Shown here one piece after another: positions 1-11,060 of a stretch of DNA of 64,000 nt. The stretch comes from Sepiola atlantica (taxonomy: Eukaryota; Mollusca; Cephalopoda; Sepiida; Sepiolidae), in NCBI GenBank assembly GCA_963556195.1, contig OY744547.1, positions 2,477,942 to 2,541,941 of the forward strand. The letters run 5' to 3'. A model generated the notes under the pieces. The model saw nothing but the letters and a program-made list of their open reading frames with translations, searched no databases and was not told the DNA's origin. The position numbers were made by a program, and so were the translations under genes. Numbering within the stretch: position 1 is the stretch's first letter; each line of letters starts with the position of its first letter.

Positions 1-104
1 TTTACCCCCCCCCCATGGTATACATCTAATCTAATGAACTGGTACACATTCTGACTATTCGTGGAATAAACGAATATCAGATTGGATGTTAAATACACGG
101 ACCA

Positions 105-441
105 GGTATTTATCTATCTCCCACAGCGATAAGATGTGACACAAGGTCGGAAAGTGGGATTTGATAAATCAACACCCTAGAGGAAGAGCACTTATGACCT
201 TTAAAAATTGCCTGGGCAGCCCCATCGGCATTCCCTGGTAGGGGCGCCTCAGGCGATTAGCAATAAACTACCCCCTTCTCAAAGGGTGAGAAGGCAAAGC
301 CTGGGAGGGTGGACCTTCTTGAACTGCACAAACCCAAAGACCGGCGAAATCAAGGCCCGAAGGCCAAGACGATACCGGTCTATGGAGTGTAGCAGCCATC
401 AGAACAGATACTACACTTTGATCTGGGCCAAAAGGCCAAGA
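105..441 (-). mobile_element. SINE with U2 snRNA-derived head (family 1), full-length copy with TSD
   Basis: Read on the - strand, the 5' end (near 441) is CTTGGCCTTTTGGCCCAGAT followed by CAAAGTGTAGTATCTG, which matches the first about 40 nt of U2 snRNA apart from small changes. It is followed by a body of roughly 250 bp ending in a CCACA...ATAGATAAATA tail. The element is flanked by a perfect 14-bp direct repeat AAATACACGGACCA at 91-104 and 442-455, which is the expected target-site duplication of a LINE-mobilised SINE. Related copies are at 7840, 29070, 53244 and 59729. Confidence 0.85.
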
Positions 442-544
442 AAATACACGGACCATTAGTCGTAATGAGTATGACAAGATATTACATTATTCATGTCTTC
501 TTCAAGCATTTTTCAAAATTATTTTATAACTTTTCTTACAAACT

Positions 545-645
545 TCTCCTTTGCGAATCGCCTCAGTCGAGAAGGATTTCTCCTTCCTTGACTAAGAAAA
601 GGACAGATGACGTATAGTATCAGAACAGCGAGTACATGTCTTTTT
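545..645 (-). mobile_element. U2-headed SINE family 2 fragment
   Basis: The - strand reads GTTCTGATACTATACGTCAT, then a TGTCCTTTTCTTAGTC...GACTGAGGCGAT block matching the family 2 copy at 3205-3430, including the junction just downstream of the U2-like head. Confidence 0.55.
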
Positions 646-934
646 TAATGCAAATATGTCACAGTTTTTTTTTTTTATGTCGCCAATGTTTACGTGACTA
701 AACTAGGAAATACCACTGTCAACATATATCAAATTTGGTGCTGAATGTTTTTTTAGTGAGCTATATAAATATTTTATTTAAGAAATTTTTGTTTCCCAAA
801 AGTGGTTATGTAACACTAAAATGATTTTACCCGGCACAACTGCCCGATTTAAATAATTGCCGATTTTACAATATTTTTCCTTTTCGGTTTATTTTATTTC
901 ATTTTTTTTTTTTAATTTTAAAATAAAATTACCG
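646..934. other. AT-rich intergenic DNA
   Basis: No open frame, repeat copy or RNA gene recognised. Confidence 0.5.
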
Positions 935-1015
935 TTAAAATGTAGTATACTATACTTTATCTTTTCTGTCCTAGGTGAGTGAAGTAGAAACCATTCTAGA
1001 CTGAGAGATCATGTT
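935..1015 (+). mobile_element. U2-headed SINE family 2 fragment
   Basis: GTAGTATACTATACTTTATC, TTTTCTGTCCTAGGTGAG and TTCTAGACTGAG correspond to the first part of the family 2 body. It is short and diverged. Confidence 0.5.
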
Positions 1016-1132
1016 TAAATAACACAATGTATTAATATATATATTTTGGATTGAAGAAGTCAAAATATAAATGAAAAGAACACGTTAGCTATTTATTTGT
1101 TTTTAAGTTAAATCATTCTTTTTTATTCCCCC

Positions 1133-1162
1133 CGGGCAACGCTGGGACACGGGTCCTGCTAG
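1133..1162 (+). mobile_element. Helitron-like 3' end
   Basis: CCCGGGCAACGCTGGGACAC, then GGGTCCTGCTAG followed by T: a hairpin plus CTAG as in Helitron-like elements. The 5' end is not located. Confidence 0.45.
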
Positions 1163-1308
1163 TAACCACTAAAGTGCTCGATGGTAGGTTCTAAAAATAA
1201 AAATAAAAAATTAATAAATCTACACTCCTTATTTACTGTTTCATTTGGTAAAGTAGGTGACACGCACTGATCCGTGAGAGGAATTCGCTATGGGATGATT
1301 CTCTTCTG

Positions 1309-1312
<4 letters not shown>

Positions 1313-1386
<74 letters not shown>

Positions 1387-1423
1387 CAGACAGACAGACA
1401 AAGAGAAAGAGACAGACAGAGAC

Positions 1424-1464
<41 letters not shown>

Positions 1465-1509
1465 GACAGAAACAGAGAGAGAGACAGACAGACAGACAGA
1501 GACAGAAAC

Positions 1510-1556
<47 letters not shown>

Positions 1557-1667
1557 GAGAAAGAGACAGAAACAGAGAGAGACAAAGAAAGAGAGAGAGA
1601 CAGACAGACAGACAGAGACAGAAACAGAGACAGACAGACAGACAGACAAAGAGAAAGAGACAGAAAC

Positions 1668-1708
<41 letters not shown>

Positions 1709-1919
1709 AAGAGAAAGAGACAGAAACAGAGAGAGGGAGAGACAGAGAGAGACAGACAGACAGACAGACAGAAACAGAGAGAGAGACAGACAGAGACAAA
1801 GAAAGAGAGAGAGAGAGACAGACAGACAGAGACAGAAACAGAGAGAGAGAGAGAGAGAGAGACAGAGACAGACAGACAGACAAAGAGAAAGAGACAGAAA
1901 CAGAGAGAGAGACAGACAG

Positions 1920-2008
<89 letters not shown>

Positions 2009-2090
2009 GAGACAGACAGACAGAGACAGAGAAAAAGAGAGAGAGAGTGTGTGTGTGTGCGTGTGTGCGTGTGCGTGTGTGTGTGTGTTA
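1313..2090. repeat. Compound microsatellite (TA)n (GA)n (CAGA)n (GT)n
   Basis: Almost 780 bp of simple repeats. The long + and - strand open frames here (DRQTDRQ..., SVCLSLS...) are by-products of the repeat. Confidence 0.98.
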
Positions 2091-2264
2091 GGTAAAGAAA
2101 GAGTGTGAAAGGAGAGGGAATGTGTGTGTGTGGGGGGGGGGGGGCAGGCTTGAATACAAACGATGTGACGCCCGCAATCCTTGTGTTAGATTCAATGTGA
2201 AGAAATTATACCGCAAGGTTCGTGCTCTCGACCTGACAAGTTCGCCTCAAAGTTTTTTTTTTCA

Positions 2265-2690
2265 ATTAACGAGTCACCACTTATCAAGGCCTAAAGCCAC
2301 CCGAGGATAAGGATTAATTGGATGAAATGATTGATAGTTTAAAGATGAAGAATATTATGAGAAGATTGAAAATGATTGACGGACCTGATCTAAGTTTGAT
2401 TGCTTATTGGGGACATTGGATTTGGAGGTGACCATGTTGTAGTATGCAGGGAAGCAGCCTCGTAGTAACGTGTTCCACAGACGTGAAGCCCTTGCAAAGA
2501 AACTCCGTTCATGTAATTTCCGTCCGACGCTAGGCGGCACACGTAGGAAGAAAGGAGAGAACGCTCCCTCGGACCAAGAGAAGGACTGAAGGAAAAAACT
2601 AAGCGGAAATAAAACTGAACTAATCAGTCCTAAAAAACAGTTCCTCGGTAAAGTTGCAGCCGAGAAATCGAAATACAACTAATAACTTTT
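2265..2690 (-). pseudogene. LINE-A 3' end
   Basis: The - strand frame has RKLHERSFFARASRLWNTLL, then GCFPAYYNMVTSKSNVPNK, the C-terminal pattern of Jockey/CR1-type reverse transcriptases, followed by a 3' UTR ending in GGCCTTGATAAGTGGTGACT. Related copies are at 37862, 52230 and 57640. Confidence 0.65.
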
Positions 2691-3173
2691 ACCAAACGCA
2701 TTAAAATTTTGTTTCCTACCGACCTGTATACTTTAAACGTTCTGAAACTGTTTTCAAGTTTTCATTTGATTTTTATATTAGATTCTGTTCACAGCTCTCT
2801 ATTTCGACGCGCGAGCAACAAAATGGCTGATTGGACCTCTATCGTTGTTGGGGCTTCATTCCTTAAAAAATAGTAAAAAGAAAATGACCTACCCAACCAC
2901 TAACCCAAAGTCCGAGTGGCAAGCCCCCTGTCCCGGACTTAGGTTTAGTGGTCATTGTTTTTACTATCTTTTCAGCCTAAATTTATCCAAAACTAAACGA
3001 CCACCTCCCCAAAAAATCGACCGCCATTATTTTTTGTTTTCTACTTCGATAAGTCAACTTAACGATCACAAATTCAGAGATAATAAATCTAACAATTAGT
3101 TTCTACATTTTAAAAGTATACAGGTCGGTAGAAAATTAAAGTTTAATGCGTTTGGTTAAAGTTATTAGTTTAT
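2678..3173. mobile_element. Foldback/MITE-like element with 60-bp inverted ends
   Basis: The left arm AACTAATAACTTTTACCAAA ... CCGACCTGTATACTTT (2680-2737) is repeated inverted at 3107-3172. The interior is unrelated to other elements here. No coding capacity; the target duplication is not clear. Confidence 0.75.
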
Positions 3174-3204
3174 TTTTTTATTTTTTATTTCTTCGTTGTT
3201 AACT

Positions 3205-3430
3205 TCTTTTACCTTTTTTGGCTTGGAGCAAAGTGTAGTATCCGTTCTGATACTATACTTTATCTTTTCTGTCCTCAGTGAAGAACGAATCCTTCTAGAC
3301 TGAGGAAATTTAAATTTTTGCTCTAATTCAGAGTGCCTCTTTTTTGGTGAGCTAGATTTTTCCCACATTAAAAACCGACCGTGTTTCTCACTCCGCCCTC
3401 GTGGGAAGGCAGGTTGGTTTGGTTTGGTTG
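3205..3430 (+). mobile_element. SINE with U2-derived head, second family
   Basis: CTTTTTTGGCTTGGAGCAAA then GTGTAGTATCCGTTCTGAT is a diverged U2 5' end. The body is unrelated to family 1: TATCTTTTCTGTCCTCAGTG, CTTCTAGACTGAGG, then a region with AGAGTGCC and a GC-rich stretch CCGCCCTCGTGGGAAGGCAG. Matching pieces occur at 545-645 (-), 935-1015 (+), 7512-7645 (-) and 20235-20385 (+). Confidence 0.65.
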
Positions 3431-3434
3431 TTTA

Positions 3435-3860
3435 AAAAAAAATAAAACAAACTGAAAAATATCTGTTTGGTGTACATACCTGTCACAGAATGAATAAATC
3501 CTATACCAAAAATCACGTAAATTAATCAACTAGTTTTTATTTTATAAAAGAAAATCAAATTTTATCGATAAACGAATAAGGTTGAAATATAGGTGCCATA
3601 TTGGTCATATTCAAGGGAGATAATTTAAACTTTTGCAAACTAGAGAAATAAAGTCTGGAATTTTCGGTATTATCTCCCTTAGCTCCCTTGAATATAACCA
3701 AAAATGCCGCTGATATATCAACATTACCCGTTTATCGTTAAAATTTGATTTTCTTTTATAAAATAAAAACAACATTTACGTGATTTTTGGTATACGATAT
3801 ATTCATTGCGTCACGGGTGCGTACATCAAACAGATATTTCTCAGTTTGTTTTATTTTATT
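3435..3860. mobile_element. Foldback element, near-complete hairpin
   Basis: The left half (for example AACTGAAAAATATCTGTTTG, AAAATCACGTAAAT, TTATAAAAGAAAATCAAATT) returns inverted in the right half, giving arms of about 190 bp around a short centre with the paired motifs AAGGGAGATAATTT and ATTATCTCCCTT. Confidence 0.75.
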
Positions 3861-4039
3861 TTTTTAATGTCTCCGTAATTCTGGATAAGCACCCCTTTTT
3901 TAGTATTGAAATCTACTGGATAATTTTCCGTAATTTTTGGTGTACGCAAATATTTTTCAATAGAAAGTAAATATTTCATAAAACTATCCTTTGAATTTAT
4001 TTAAAAGTGCAATATTTCACATGGGTGTTAACATGGAGA

Positions 4040-5010
4040 AGCACCGAATTTTTGGCACTTCTGCATTTCAACCGTCACTTGGACTTAATTTGCTTTCCTC
4101 TTTTGAAGGCAGGGGCAGACAACCAACCGGAAGTAACCGAATTAGATGTTTCTATTCAAAATGACAATATTAACAGCGAAGAATAATAACAGCGAGCAAT
4201 GTTTCGTTATTGAATATGAAAATATTTTATTTAATAATTTAAAAATTTATAAAAATAATAAAAATGTGTTTTTTTTATTGTACAAATTAAAACTTTCTCA
4301 AAATAGTCAACAGTGATCTTTTAAAACGAAAATTTATCATTTTAATGAATAGTCAGTGATTTTTTTTATTGTACGAATTAAAACTTTCTCAAAATAGTCA
4401 ACAGTGATTTTTAAAATGAAAATTTATCATTTAAATGAATAGTCAGTGATTTTTTTTTATTGTATGAATTAAAACTTTCTCAAAATAGTCAACAGTGATT
4501 TTTAAAATGAAAATTTATCATTTAAATGAATAGTCAGTGATTTTTTTTTATTGTATGAATTAAAACTTTCTCAAAATAGTCAACAGTGATCTTTTAAAAC
4601 GAAAATTTATCATTTTAATGAATAGTCAGTGATTTTTTTTTATTGTACGAATTAAAACTTTCTCAAAATAGTCAACAGTGATCTTTTAAAACGAAAATTT
4701 ATCATTTTAATGAATAGTCAGTGATTTTTTTTTATTGTACGAATTAAAACTTTCTCAAAATAGTCAACAGTGATCTTTTAAAACGAAAATTTATCATTTT
4801 AATGAATAGTCAGTGATTTTTTTTTATTGTATGAATTAAAACTTTCTCAAAATAGTCAACAGTGATCTTTTAAAACGAAAATTTATAATTTAAAACGAAA
4901 ATCCAACAAACAGTCAACATTGGTTTATTTCGTTGACTCGGTGGAATGAATGGAACTTTTCAATTATTAAGTCCAAGTGACGGTTGAAATGCAGAAGTGC
5001 CGAATTTTTT
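4040..5010. mobile_element. Inverted-repeat element enclosing a 91-bp minisatellite
   Basis: Ends GGCACTTCTGCATTTCAACC...CACTTGGACTTAAT (4053-4092) and its inverse (4967-5007) enclose about seven copies of a 91-92-bp unit (4255-4890) with TTAAAACTTTCTCAAAATAG and TCAACAGTGAT. Molluscan MITE-like elements with internal tandem repeats are known; this one is not identified. Confidence 0.75.
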
Positions 5011-5029
5011 TCCATTATTATTTTTTGAA

Positions 5030-5526
5030 GCCTCCGGTACTTCTGCAGAATAGGGACGAGCCGAAATTTATTTGTTTTCATTTTAGAAGAGTGTAAGGGG
5101 GCGACAATTCTATTTTTGTTTCACTTTTAAGTACATAATTTCTCCGAAAATGAAAAATATGAAATTTTTGAAATAAGAAGTAATACAAATTCAATTAATT
5201 AATAGAAGATTTATCAAAGAAAATAGAATTTGTGAAAAGTGAAAAGTATATTTTTTTCATTTCAAACCGAACAGTTTAAAAATTTAAATTAAAACAGTCA
5301 CCGTGTTTAGTTTAACACATTTTTATTTTATTTTTTTGTTTAAAAAATTAATTTTTCTCTTGTTTTTCTTTTTAAAACCGGATACAATTCAGAAATTTGT
5401 TAAAAAACACACTCTGCAGAGGGTTCGGGGATAAAAATAGAGTTGCCGGCCCCTTATACTATTGTTGTTCTTCTAAAATGAAAACAAATAAATCTCGGTC
5501 CGTCCCTAATCTGCAGAAGTGCCAAG
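5030..5526. mobile_element. Foldback element sharing ends with the one at 14561
   Basis: Left arm GGTACTTCTGCAGAATAGGG ... TTTATTTGTTTTCATTTTAG (5036-5125) is inverted at about 5410-5525. The TTTATTTGTTTTCATTT(T/C)AGAAG block is the same as in the 14561-15392 element, so the two belong to one family with different interiors. Confidence 0.75.
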
Positions 5527-5729
5527 CCTCCTCTTCTTTGCTCATAAAAATTAAATTTGCATACATGCTTATTGAAGCAAGCCGGACACATACTTTTTTT
5601 TTTTTAAATCAAAATAAAATAAAAGCACTAAACCAAATATTAAAAAAAAATGTTTTAAAATGTTATTTAATTTTTTTGTTTTTTGTTTTGTAAACACGGC
5701 TATATTTTGAATTACTTTTCACTACGGCC

Positions 5730-5762
5730 TCCACCCGGGCAACACCGGATAAATATAGCTAG
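5730..5762 (+). mobile_element. Helitron-like 3' end
   Basis: CACCCGGGCAACACCGGATA, then AATATAGCTAG followed by T. A short hairpin and CTAG end; the 5' end is not located. Confidence 0.45.
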
Positions 5763-5778
5763 TTTAGAATATTTTAGA

Positions 5779-5810
<32 letters not shown>

Positions 5811-5924
5811 AAAAACAACTTTTGTGTTTCCTTTTTTAAATCACAAAAATAAACATTTCGGAATTTTTTAGATAAGGATTGATAATTTGTATTTTTTAAA
5901 AAACTATTATTATTATCATACTGG

Positions 5925-6435
5925 ACGTTATTCGCACAACGTTTCGGCCGATGTAACCTCCGACCTTCTTATCGAACTCTGGAATCTCTTTTTTATTTAA
6001 TCCACGGGCAAATAGTTCTCGTTCAGTCAGCCATAACCGGGTAGTTTTTTCTGATCTTTTTCACAAATGAGTAAGTAAACCCAAATAAATTGTTTGGGAC
6101 TACTTTCTCAACTGTATTGCCTTTAAAATAATTTAAGGTAAATTTGAACAATTTATTTGGGTTTACTTACTCATTTGTGAGGTCGTAAAACCGCAGACGA
6201 TTCATTGTCCGCCATATTGGCTAAGAAACGACAAATTAACTATTTTTATTTTGTTCTTAGTGAGGATCGAACTTTAAACCTCCAGAAGAGTTTCACTTAG
6301 AACTGATTATTACTTAACACCTTTATCCGTTGCGCCACGTGTTCATCTGTATAGATCCCCGAGTTCGACAAGACGCACCTGCGGAAGGTTACATCGGCCG
6401 AAACGTTGTGAGAGTTAACATCCAAAATGAAAATA
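5925..6435 (-). mobile_element. Composite TIR + tRNA-like element, copy with nested insertion
   Basis: Inverted ends CACAACGTTTCGGCCGATGT (5938) and its inverse (about 6391-6412) enclose, on the - strand, a tRNA-like head (TGGCGCAACGG A-box-like, with a degenerate B box near 6261). A separate inverted-repeat element (6061-6240) is inserted within it. Confidence 0.65.
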
Positions 6436-7150
6436 GAAGTCCGAATAATCCAAATGATACAAAAAAAAATAACTATGTTTAACAAGAAACCAAAAAATAT
6501 TACCTGTAAGGCCGCAAAAAAACAACAACAAAACAGCAATTCTTCTGGCAAAGTTTTTAGTGTTGTTCTCTCTGCAATCGGCACGTAACCCAGGTTTACC
6601 TCAAAGCCACGCCCCTTTTACTTAGCCGTTCCATTGGTTACCAGTTTTTATAGTTCTTTTTCTTCCTTTTACCAGTCGAGGGAAAAACCGGTAACAGCAA
6701 GTTTCTTTCTTCTTTTCCCAGCGCACCTCACACCATGCGTGACGTCAAAGGTTGGGGTTTTCTTTCCTGAAAAACCCTGTCAAATTTTTTTTATGTCTAA
6801 AAAAAAAAACACAAAAAAAGTGTCAATTCGTATGAATCATCATAACACAACTTTTTGACCGGCCGAGATTCTGTTGTCGCTGGTTTCTCCAATTCTTTCT
6901 AGAATCGGGTAATCGCAGGAGGGACCACGTGAAGGTTGCCAACATCTATAAGTGAAAATGGCGCCATTAAATACACAGGATTCGAACTTGGCACTTCAGA
7001 TCGCTAGTTCGCGTCATAAAATCCACCAAAATGCATTTCGGTTGGTAAAATTGTCGTTTCCCAACCAAAATTGAAGGACAATAAATCGTCTGCAGTTTTC
7101 CGACCTCACAAATGAGTCAATAAACCCCAAATAAATTGTTTTGGGACGAA
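6061..7150. mobile_element. Set of nested inverted repeats with TCACAAATGAGT ends
   Basis: TCACAAATGAGTAAGTAAAC...AATTGTTTGGGA (6061-6100) is inverted at 6142-6181 to make a 120-bp hairpin, and the segment 6145-6240 is again inverted at 7042-7145 (shared CGCAGACGATTCATTGTCC-like and GAAACGACAA motifs). This looks like two related foldback copies facing each other about 0.8 kb apart. A tRNA-like B box (AAGTTCGAATCC on the - strand) is at about 6972-6983. Confidence 0.6.
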
Positions 7151-7267
7151 TTTAAAATTTACCTTAAATTATTTTAGAGGAAATACTATTTGGGAAATTA
7201 GTCTAAAATGTATAAAAAAAGTTACGTATATAAAAAAGCTTTTTTAATCTTTTTTCCCAACCTCACC

Positions 7268-7370
7268 CACGCATGTGTGTTTGTGTGTGTTTGTGTCTGT
7301 GTGTGTGTGTGTGTGTTTCTGTGTGTGTGTGTGTGTGTTTCTGTGTGTGTGTGCGTTCGTGCGTGTGAAG
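7268..7370. repeat. (GT)n microsatellite
   Basis: GTGTGTTTGTGT and related dinucleotide runs with TCT and TTC interruptions. Confidence 0.95.
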
Positions 7371-7511
7371 TTCACTGGAGAGGAAGAAGCGGTCGTTTTG
7401 TTTAGCGGACGTTTTAGGCCTGGATCTTTTGCCGGTACATTTTTTGTTAGTTCGATCAATATACAATATGTATAAAAAAAAACTACCTGTGCCTAGCCGG
7501 CGTTACCCGGG

Positions 7512-7645
7512 AGTCTCTATTATACTTTTCTCCCCACGAGGGCAGAGTTAGACACAAGATCGTTTTTTAACCTGGTGAAAAATTCAGCTCGCCCAAAAGG
7601 GGCACTCTGGATTGGGATTAAAATGGATTAAAATTCAAGATATTC
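7512..7645 (-). mobile_element. U2-headed SINE family 2, 3' fragment
   Basis: On the - strand, CCAGAGTGCCCCTTTTGGGC, GAGCTGAATTTTTCACC and TCTGCCCTCGTGGGGAG match the 3' half of the copy at 3205-3430. The 5' head is absent. Confidence 0.55.
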
Positions 7646-7839
7646 TCGAAAACCTTGATTGTCTGAACAATTGAATAAACGCCTGTTAAAGATATCATCG
7701 TTGGAATCTACTTTTTCTACTGTCGATATATAGATATATATATTAAGGCAAATGTTATTAAATAACACAAAGTTTTTTGGGTTTGTGAGGCTTTTATAAA
7801 AATTTAATTAAATTTTCCCAATAATCCATTTGGTTTTAT

Positions 7840-8136
7840 TTATCTTCCTCGCACAAGGTAAGATGTGACACAAGGTCGGGAAAGTGAGAATTGAAAAACC
7901 AGCGCCCGAGAATTTGAGTGCTCTGGCCATTAAAAATTGCCTGGGCAGCCTCGTCGGCATTCCCCGGTAGGGGCGCCTCAGGCGATTAGCAATAAACTAA
8001 CCCCTTCTCAAAGGGTGAGAAGGCAAAGCCTGGGAGGGTGCACCGGACAGACGACCAATAGACCGGCGTAAATCAAGACCCGAAGGCCCAGGCAATACCG
8101 GTCTATGGGCTGTAGTATCCATCGGAACAGATACCA
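7840..8136 (-). mobile_element. U2-headed SINE family 1, 5'-truncated copy
   Basis: The body matches the copy at 105-441 along most of its length (for example GGTAGGGGCGCCTCAGGCGA and GTGAGAAGGCAAAGCCTGGG). The U2-like head is cut after GTATCTGTTCCGATGGATAC, where unrelated repeat sequence shared with 13283 begins. Confidence 0.8.
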
Positions 8137-8139
8137 ACC

Positions 8140-8300
8140 CCGGCTGGTGATACCAGATCAGGCTGCCCTGTGGCTCCCTGAGACGAAATTCACCTACATT
8201 GACGTTTTTTGTTTTTTTGTTTGTAAAACTTAATTATGTTCTACAAAACCAAAAACAAAAACAACAGCCCCTCTCCCTTTTTCCCTCCCCTTTTTTATTT
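8140..8300 (+). repeat. Interspersed repeat shared with 13283-13440
   Basis: Both copies contain TACCAGATCAGGCTG, CATTGA(C/T)GTTTT and ATGTTCT(A/G)CAAAA(C/T)C. Here it directly follows the truncated U2-headed SINE. Confidence 0.65.
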
Positions 8301-8835
8301 TTCCTACCCTACTCCCGGTCCTGGATATGACCTTAAACTACATCCGATGGTGAGATCCGGCTTACGGACTTTGGGGAATGTGGAGCCTCCTCTTAATTAC
8401 CATTGCTCCCAGGTCCACCCTGACCCGGAGTGGTAGTACCTGTTAGGGTCCCAACTATGGGTTAAATAGAAACAGATATTAAAAGGGGAAAGAAACAAAA
8501 AAGAGAAGAAAACAAGACCAGATTCGGCATTAAATAACCCAAAAAGGGTTGATATGCCGTAAAACAAAACTACCAAACTACCAAACCAACCCCGGGTTTC
8601 GATCAAATTCGTGTGTATAATTCCATGGGTTTTATGTTCTATATTTTCGCAAGTACTTTCGATTTTATTCTCCAAAGCGTAATCAGGCGAGGTTAATCAT
8701 GGAACGTTTTCATCAATTTGCTTTAAGTTTTTAACGGCGTCTTAGTGAGGTATTCGATATTAGATAAAAGAAGTCTGTCTCAAAACCCCAAAGAAGAAAT
8801 ACTTAACAAGCCGCGCGTGCGTGGTCCCCCTCTGT

Positions 8836-9425
8836 ATGTGACTCGATGTGGCGAGTGTAAAATGCAATAAATTTGGGCAATTTGGGGCATTTTTGACCCC
8901 CCTTTTACCCCCTGGAGACGCGAACCAGAATTTTTCTGAGGTCAAGGATGCTCATTTTATATCCAGAACAATTGCCTCTACATTTTGGCCAAGTTTCAGA
9001 AAAATTGAATGGATGTATCAAACGTTATGGGAGAAAAGGGTCATTTTTTGCCATTTTGGGTGCTTTTGATCCCCTGGGGGCGCGAACCAGATTTTTTCCA
9101 AGGTCAGCGATACTTATTTTCTATTAGGAACAATTGCCTCCACATTTTAGCCAAGTTTCAGAGAAATTGAATAGATGGAGTAAAAGTTATGGGGAAAAAA
9201 ATATTTTTTTTTGCCATTTCGGGGCCTTTTGACCCCCTGGGGGCCTAACCAGATTTTTTTTCAAAAATCGGAGAATGTCAGTTTCTAACCTGACCAAAGT
9301 TACAACTTCATGCAAAATTTCAGAGAAATTCAATGGATGGTTGCGGAGAAAAGTCCGGACAGACGGACAGACACACGGACATGCCTCAAAACATAAGTCC
9401 CCCGATTTTATAAATCGGGGGACCA
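8836..9425. repeat. Three diverged tandem units of about 165-190 bp
   Basis: GACCCCC(C)T...CCCCTGG, GCGAACCAGA, CAAGTTTCAGA(A/G)AAATTGAA and TTATGGG(A/G)A(G/A)AAA recur three times. The last unit ends in GACAGACGGACAGACACACG and a hairpin with CCCCCGATTTTATAAATCGG. I have seen such repeats widely in molluscan DNA; no function is inferred. Confidence 0.75.
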
Positions 9426-9564
9426 ATTAACTACCAAACACAACGGAAACAAACAGACAGAAAATACAACGTGTTATCCACGCAGCAGACCCCTTTATAC
9501 CCCATAAAAAAGAAGAAAAAAGAAAGAAAGAAAGAAGAAAGAAAAAGAAGAAGAAAAGTAAAAG

Positions 9565-10515
9565 AATCCTTATTTTTATAAACGACCTCCCTGATGACAT
9601 TGTGTCTGAGATGGGTATATTTGCTGATGACACCACACTCTACTCTCGTCATGGGGGTAAATCGGACGCACACATATCCGAGGCAATGGCCTTAGAAAAT
9701 GACCTCCAGTCTGTAGGGAAATTGGGTCATAAATGGATGGTAACATTTAATGCTGCTAAGACAAAGCTCCTTTCCTTCAACAACTACAAGAAACTTCTTC
9801 AACCACCGATTGCCATGGCAAATAACACCCTACCTGAGAGTCCAACATTCAAACTCCTCGGCCTAACATTCACAGGTAGTATGAATTGGAACAAATACAT
9901 AGAAGACATTGCCAAGGCTGCCGCTAAGAAGGTGGGCTCCCTCTATCATGCTAGAAAACTTCTCACATCTGACACTATCCTATATCTCTACAAAGCCACC
10001 ATCCGCCCGTGCATAGAGTATTGTTGTCACATCTGGACTGGTGCACCATCCACTAGTCTCTCCCTCCTATACAAGGTCCAGAAAAGAGTATCTAATCTAA
10101 TAGGTCCCTCACTATCCACCAAACTCCAGCCCCTACAAAGCCTCCGATCGCCGCAATGTTGCATCCTTGTGCTTGTTTTACAAATACTTCAATGGATTGT
10201 GCTCCGACGAACTTGCTGCTCTGTCTCCCCTCGACGTAAATACACTTGACCAACCTGATAATCAGCTAAATCCCATCCATTCACTGTGGAAGTCCCCACT
10301 CCAATAGCTTCTTTCCTCGAGCTGCCGGCCTTTGGAACTCCCTCCCTGATCCCTGTTTCCCCGACTGTACCGACAAACTAATGTAAACAAGCATCTTACC
10401 GCACAGTTCCTAATTTAGGATGAACCCCCCCCCCCCCCCCTAAACTTTCACCCTCATTCTCAGTAGCCCCCTACGTCTACAGTGCCAACTTGCCTTGTTT
10501 GGGGTGAGCTAAGTT
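9565..10515 (+). pseudogene. LINE-B fragment: reverse transcriptase C-terminus and 3' UTR
   Basis: Frame INDLPDDIV...GIFADDTTLY shows the reverse-transcriptase FADD active-site motif, then LENDLQSVGKLGHKWMVTFN, MNWNKYIEDIAKAAAKKVGS and EYCCHIW. The frame shifts near 10140 and internal deletions follow. The 3' end has a poly-C run, AGTAGCCCCCTACGTCTACA, and TTGTTTGGGGTGAGCTAAGT plus a poly-A. It resembles Jockey/CR1-superfamily non-LTR elements; the exact clade is not determined. Confidence 0.8.
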
Positions 10516-10554
10516 AAAAAAAAAAAGAAACGTAATTCATTTGCATACTTAGAT

Positions 10555-11060
10555 CTGATGACCTCAGAGGAAGATTAAATCTGGACAGTATAAGGAGATT
10601 TGTGCAAAACAAGAGAATGTTACCATTATCGATCACGGGAAGGGTCTCTCAGGCATGTGTATGCAGTGTATGGATGTGAAACCTGTCGAGTGAGGGTTGA
10701 AGATATGCGTTGCATGGAGAGAAATGATATGAGAATAATACGATTGATTTGTAATGTGAGTCTTAAAGACAGGATTTTGATCTGATGACCTCGGAAGAAG
10801 GTTGAGTCTGGACAGTAAAGGAAGATGTGTGCAGAACAGGGAGACTTCGTTGGTATGATGATGTTGAAACAATAGATGAGAGTGCTTGCATTAGTAGATG
10901 TAGAACAGTTGAGCTAGCAAGTTCAGTTGGAAGAGGAAGGTCAAGGAAAACCTGGGAGGAAGTGATATGGAAAGATTTGAGAGAAAGAGGGATAAGTTAG
11001 TTTGGAATTGCATTTCTAAAAACCGTCAAATGCATGTAAAACAGACATTGAGCGATGATG
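10555..11060 (+). pseudogene. RTE-like LINE C-terminus ending in a (GAT)n tail
   Basis: Broken frames read VYGCETCRVRVEDMRCMERN, DMRIIRLICNVSLKDR, LSLDSKGRCVQNRE and GRGRSRKTWEEVIWKDLRER, then (GAT)n. The YGxETW-like, RxMR and GRGRxRKTWxE motifs belong to the C-terminal region of RTE/BovB-like or related non-LTR elements as I know them. Stops and frameshifts make it inactive. Confidence 0.7.

Noticed and set aside
1274..2095. Long D/R/Q/T-rich and S/L/V-rich frames
   Set aside because: Products of a compound GA/CAGA microsatellite.
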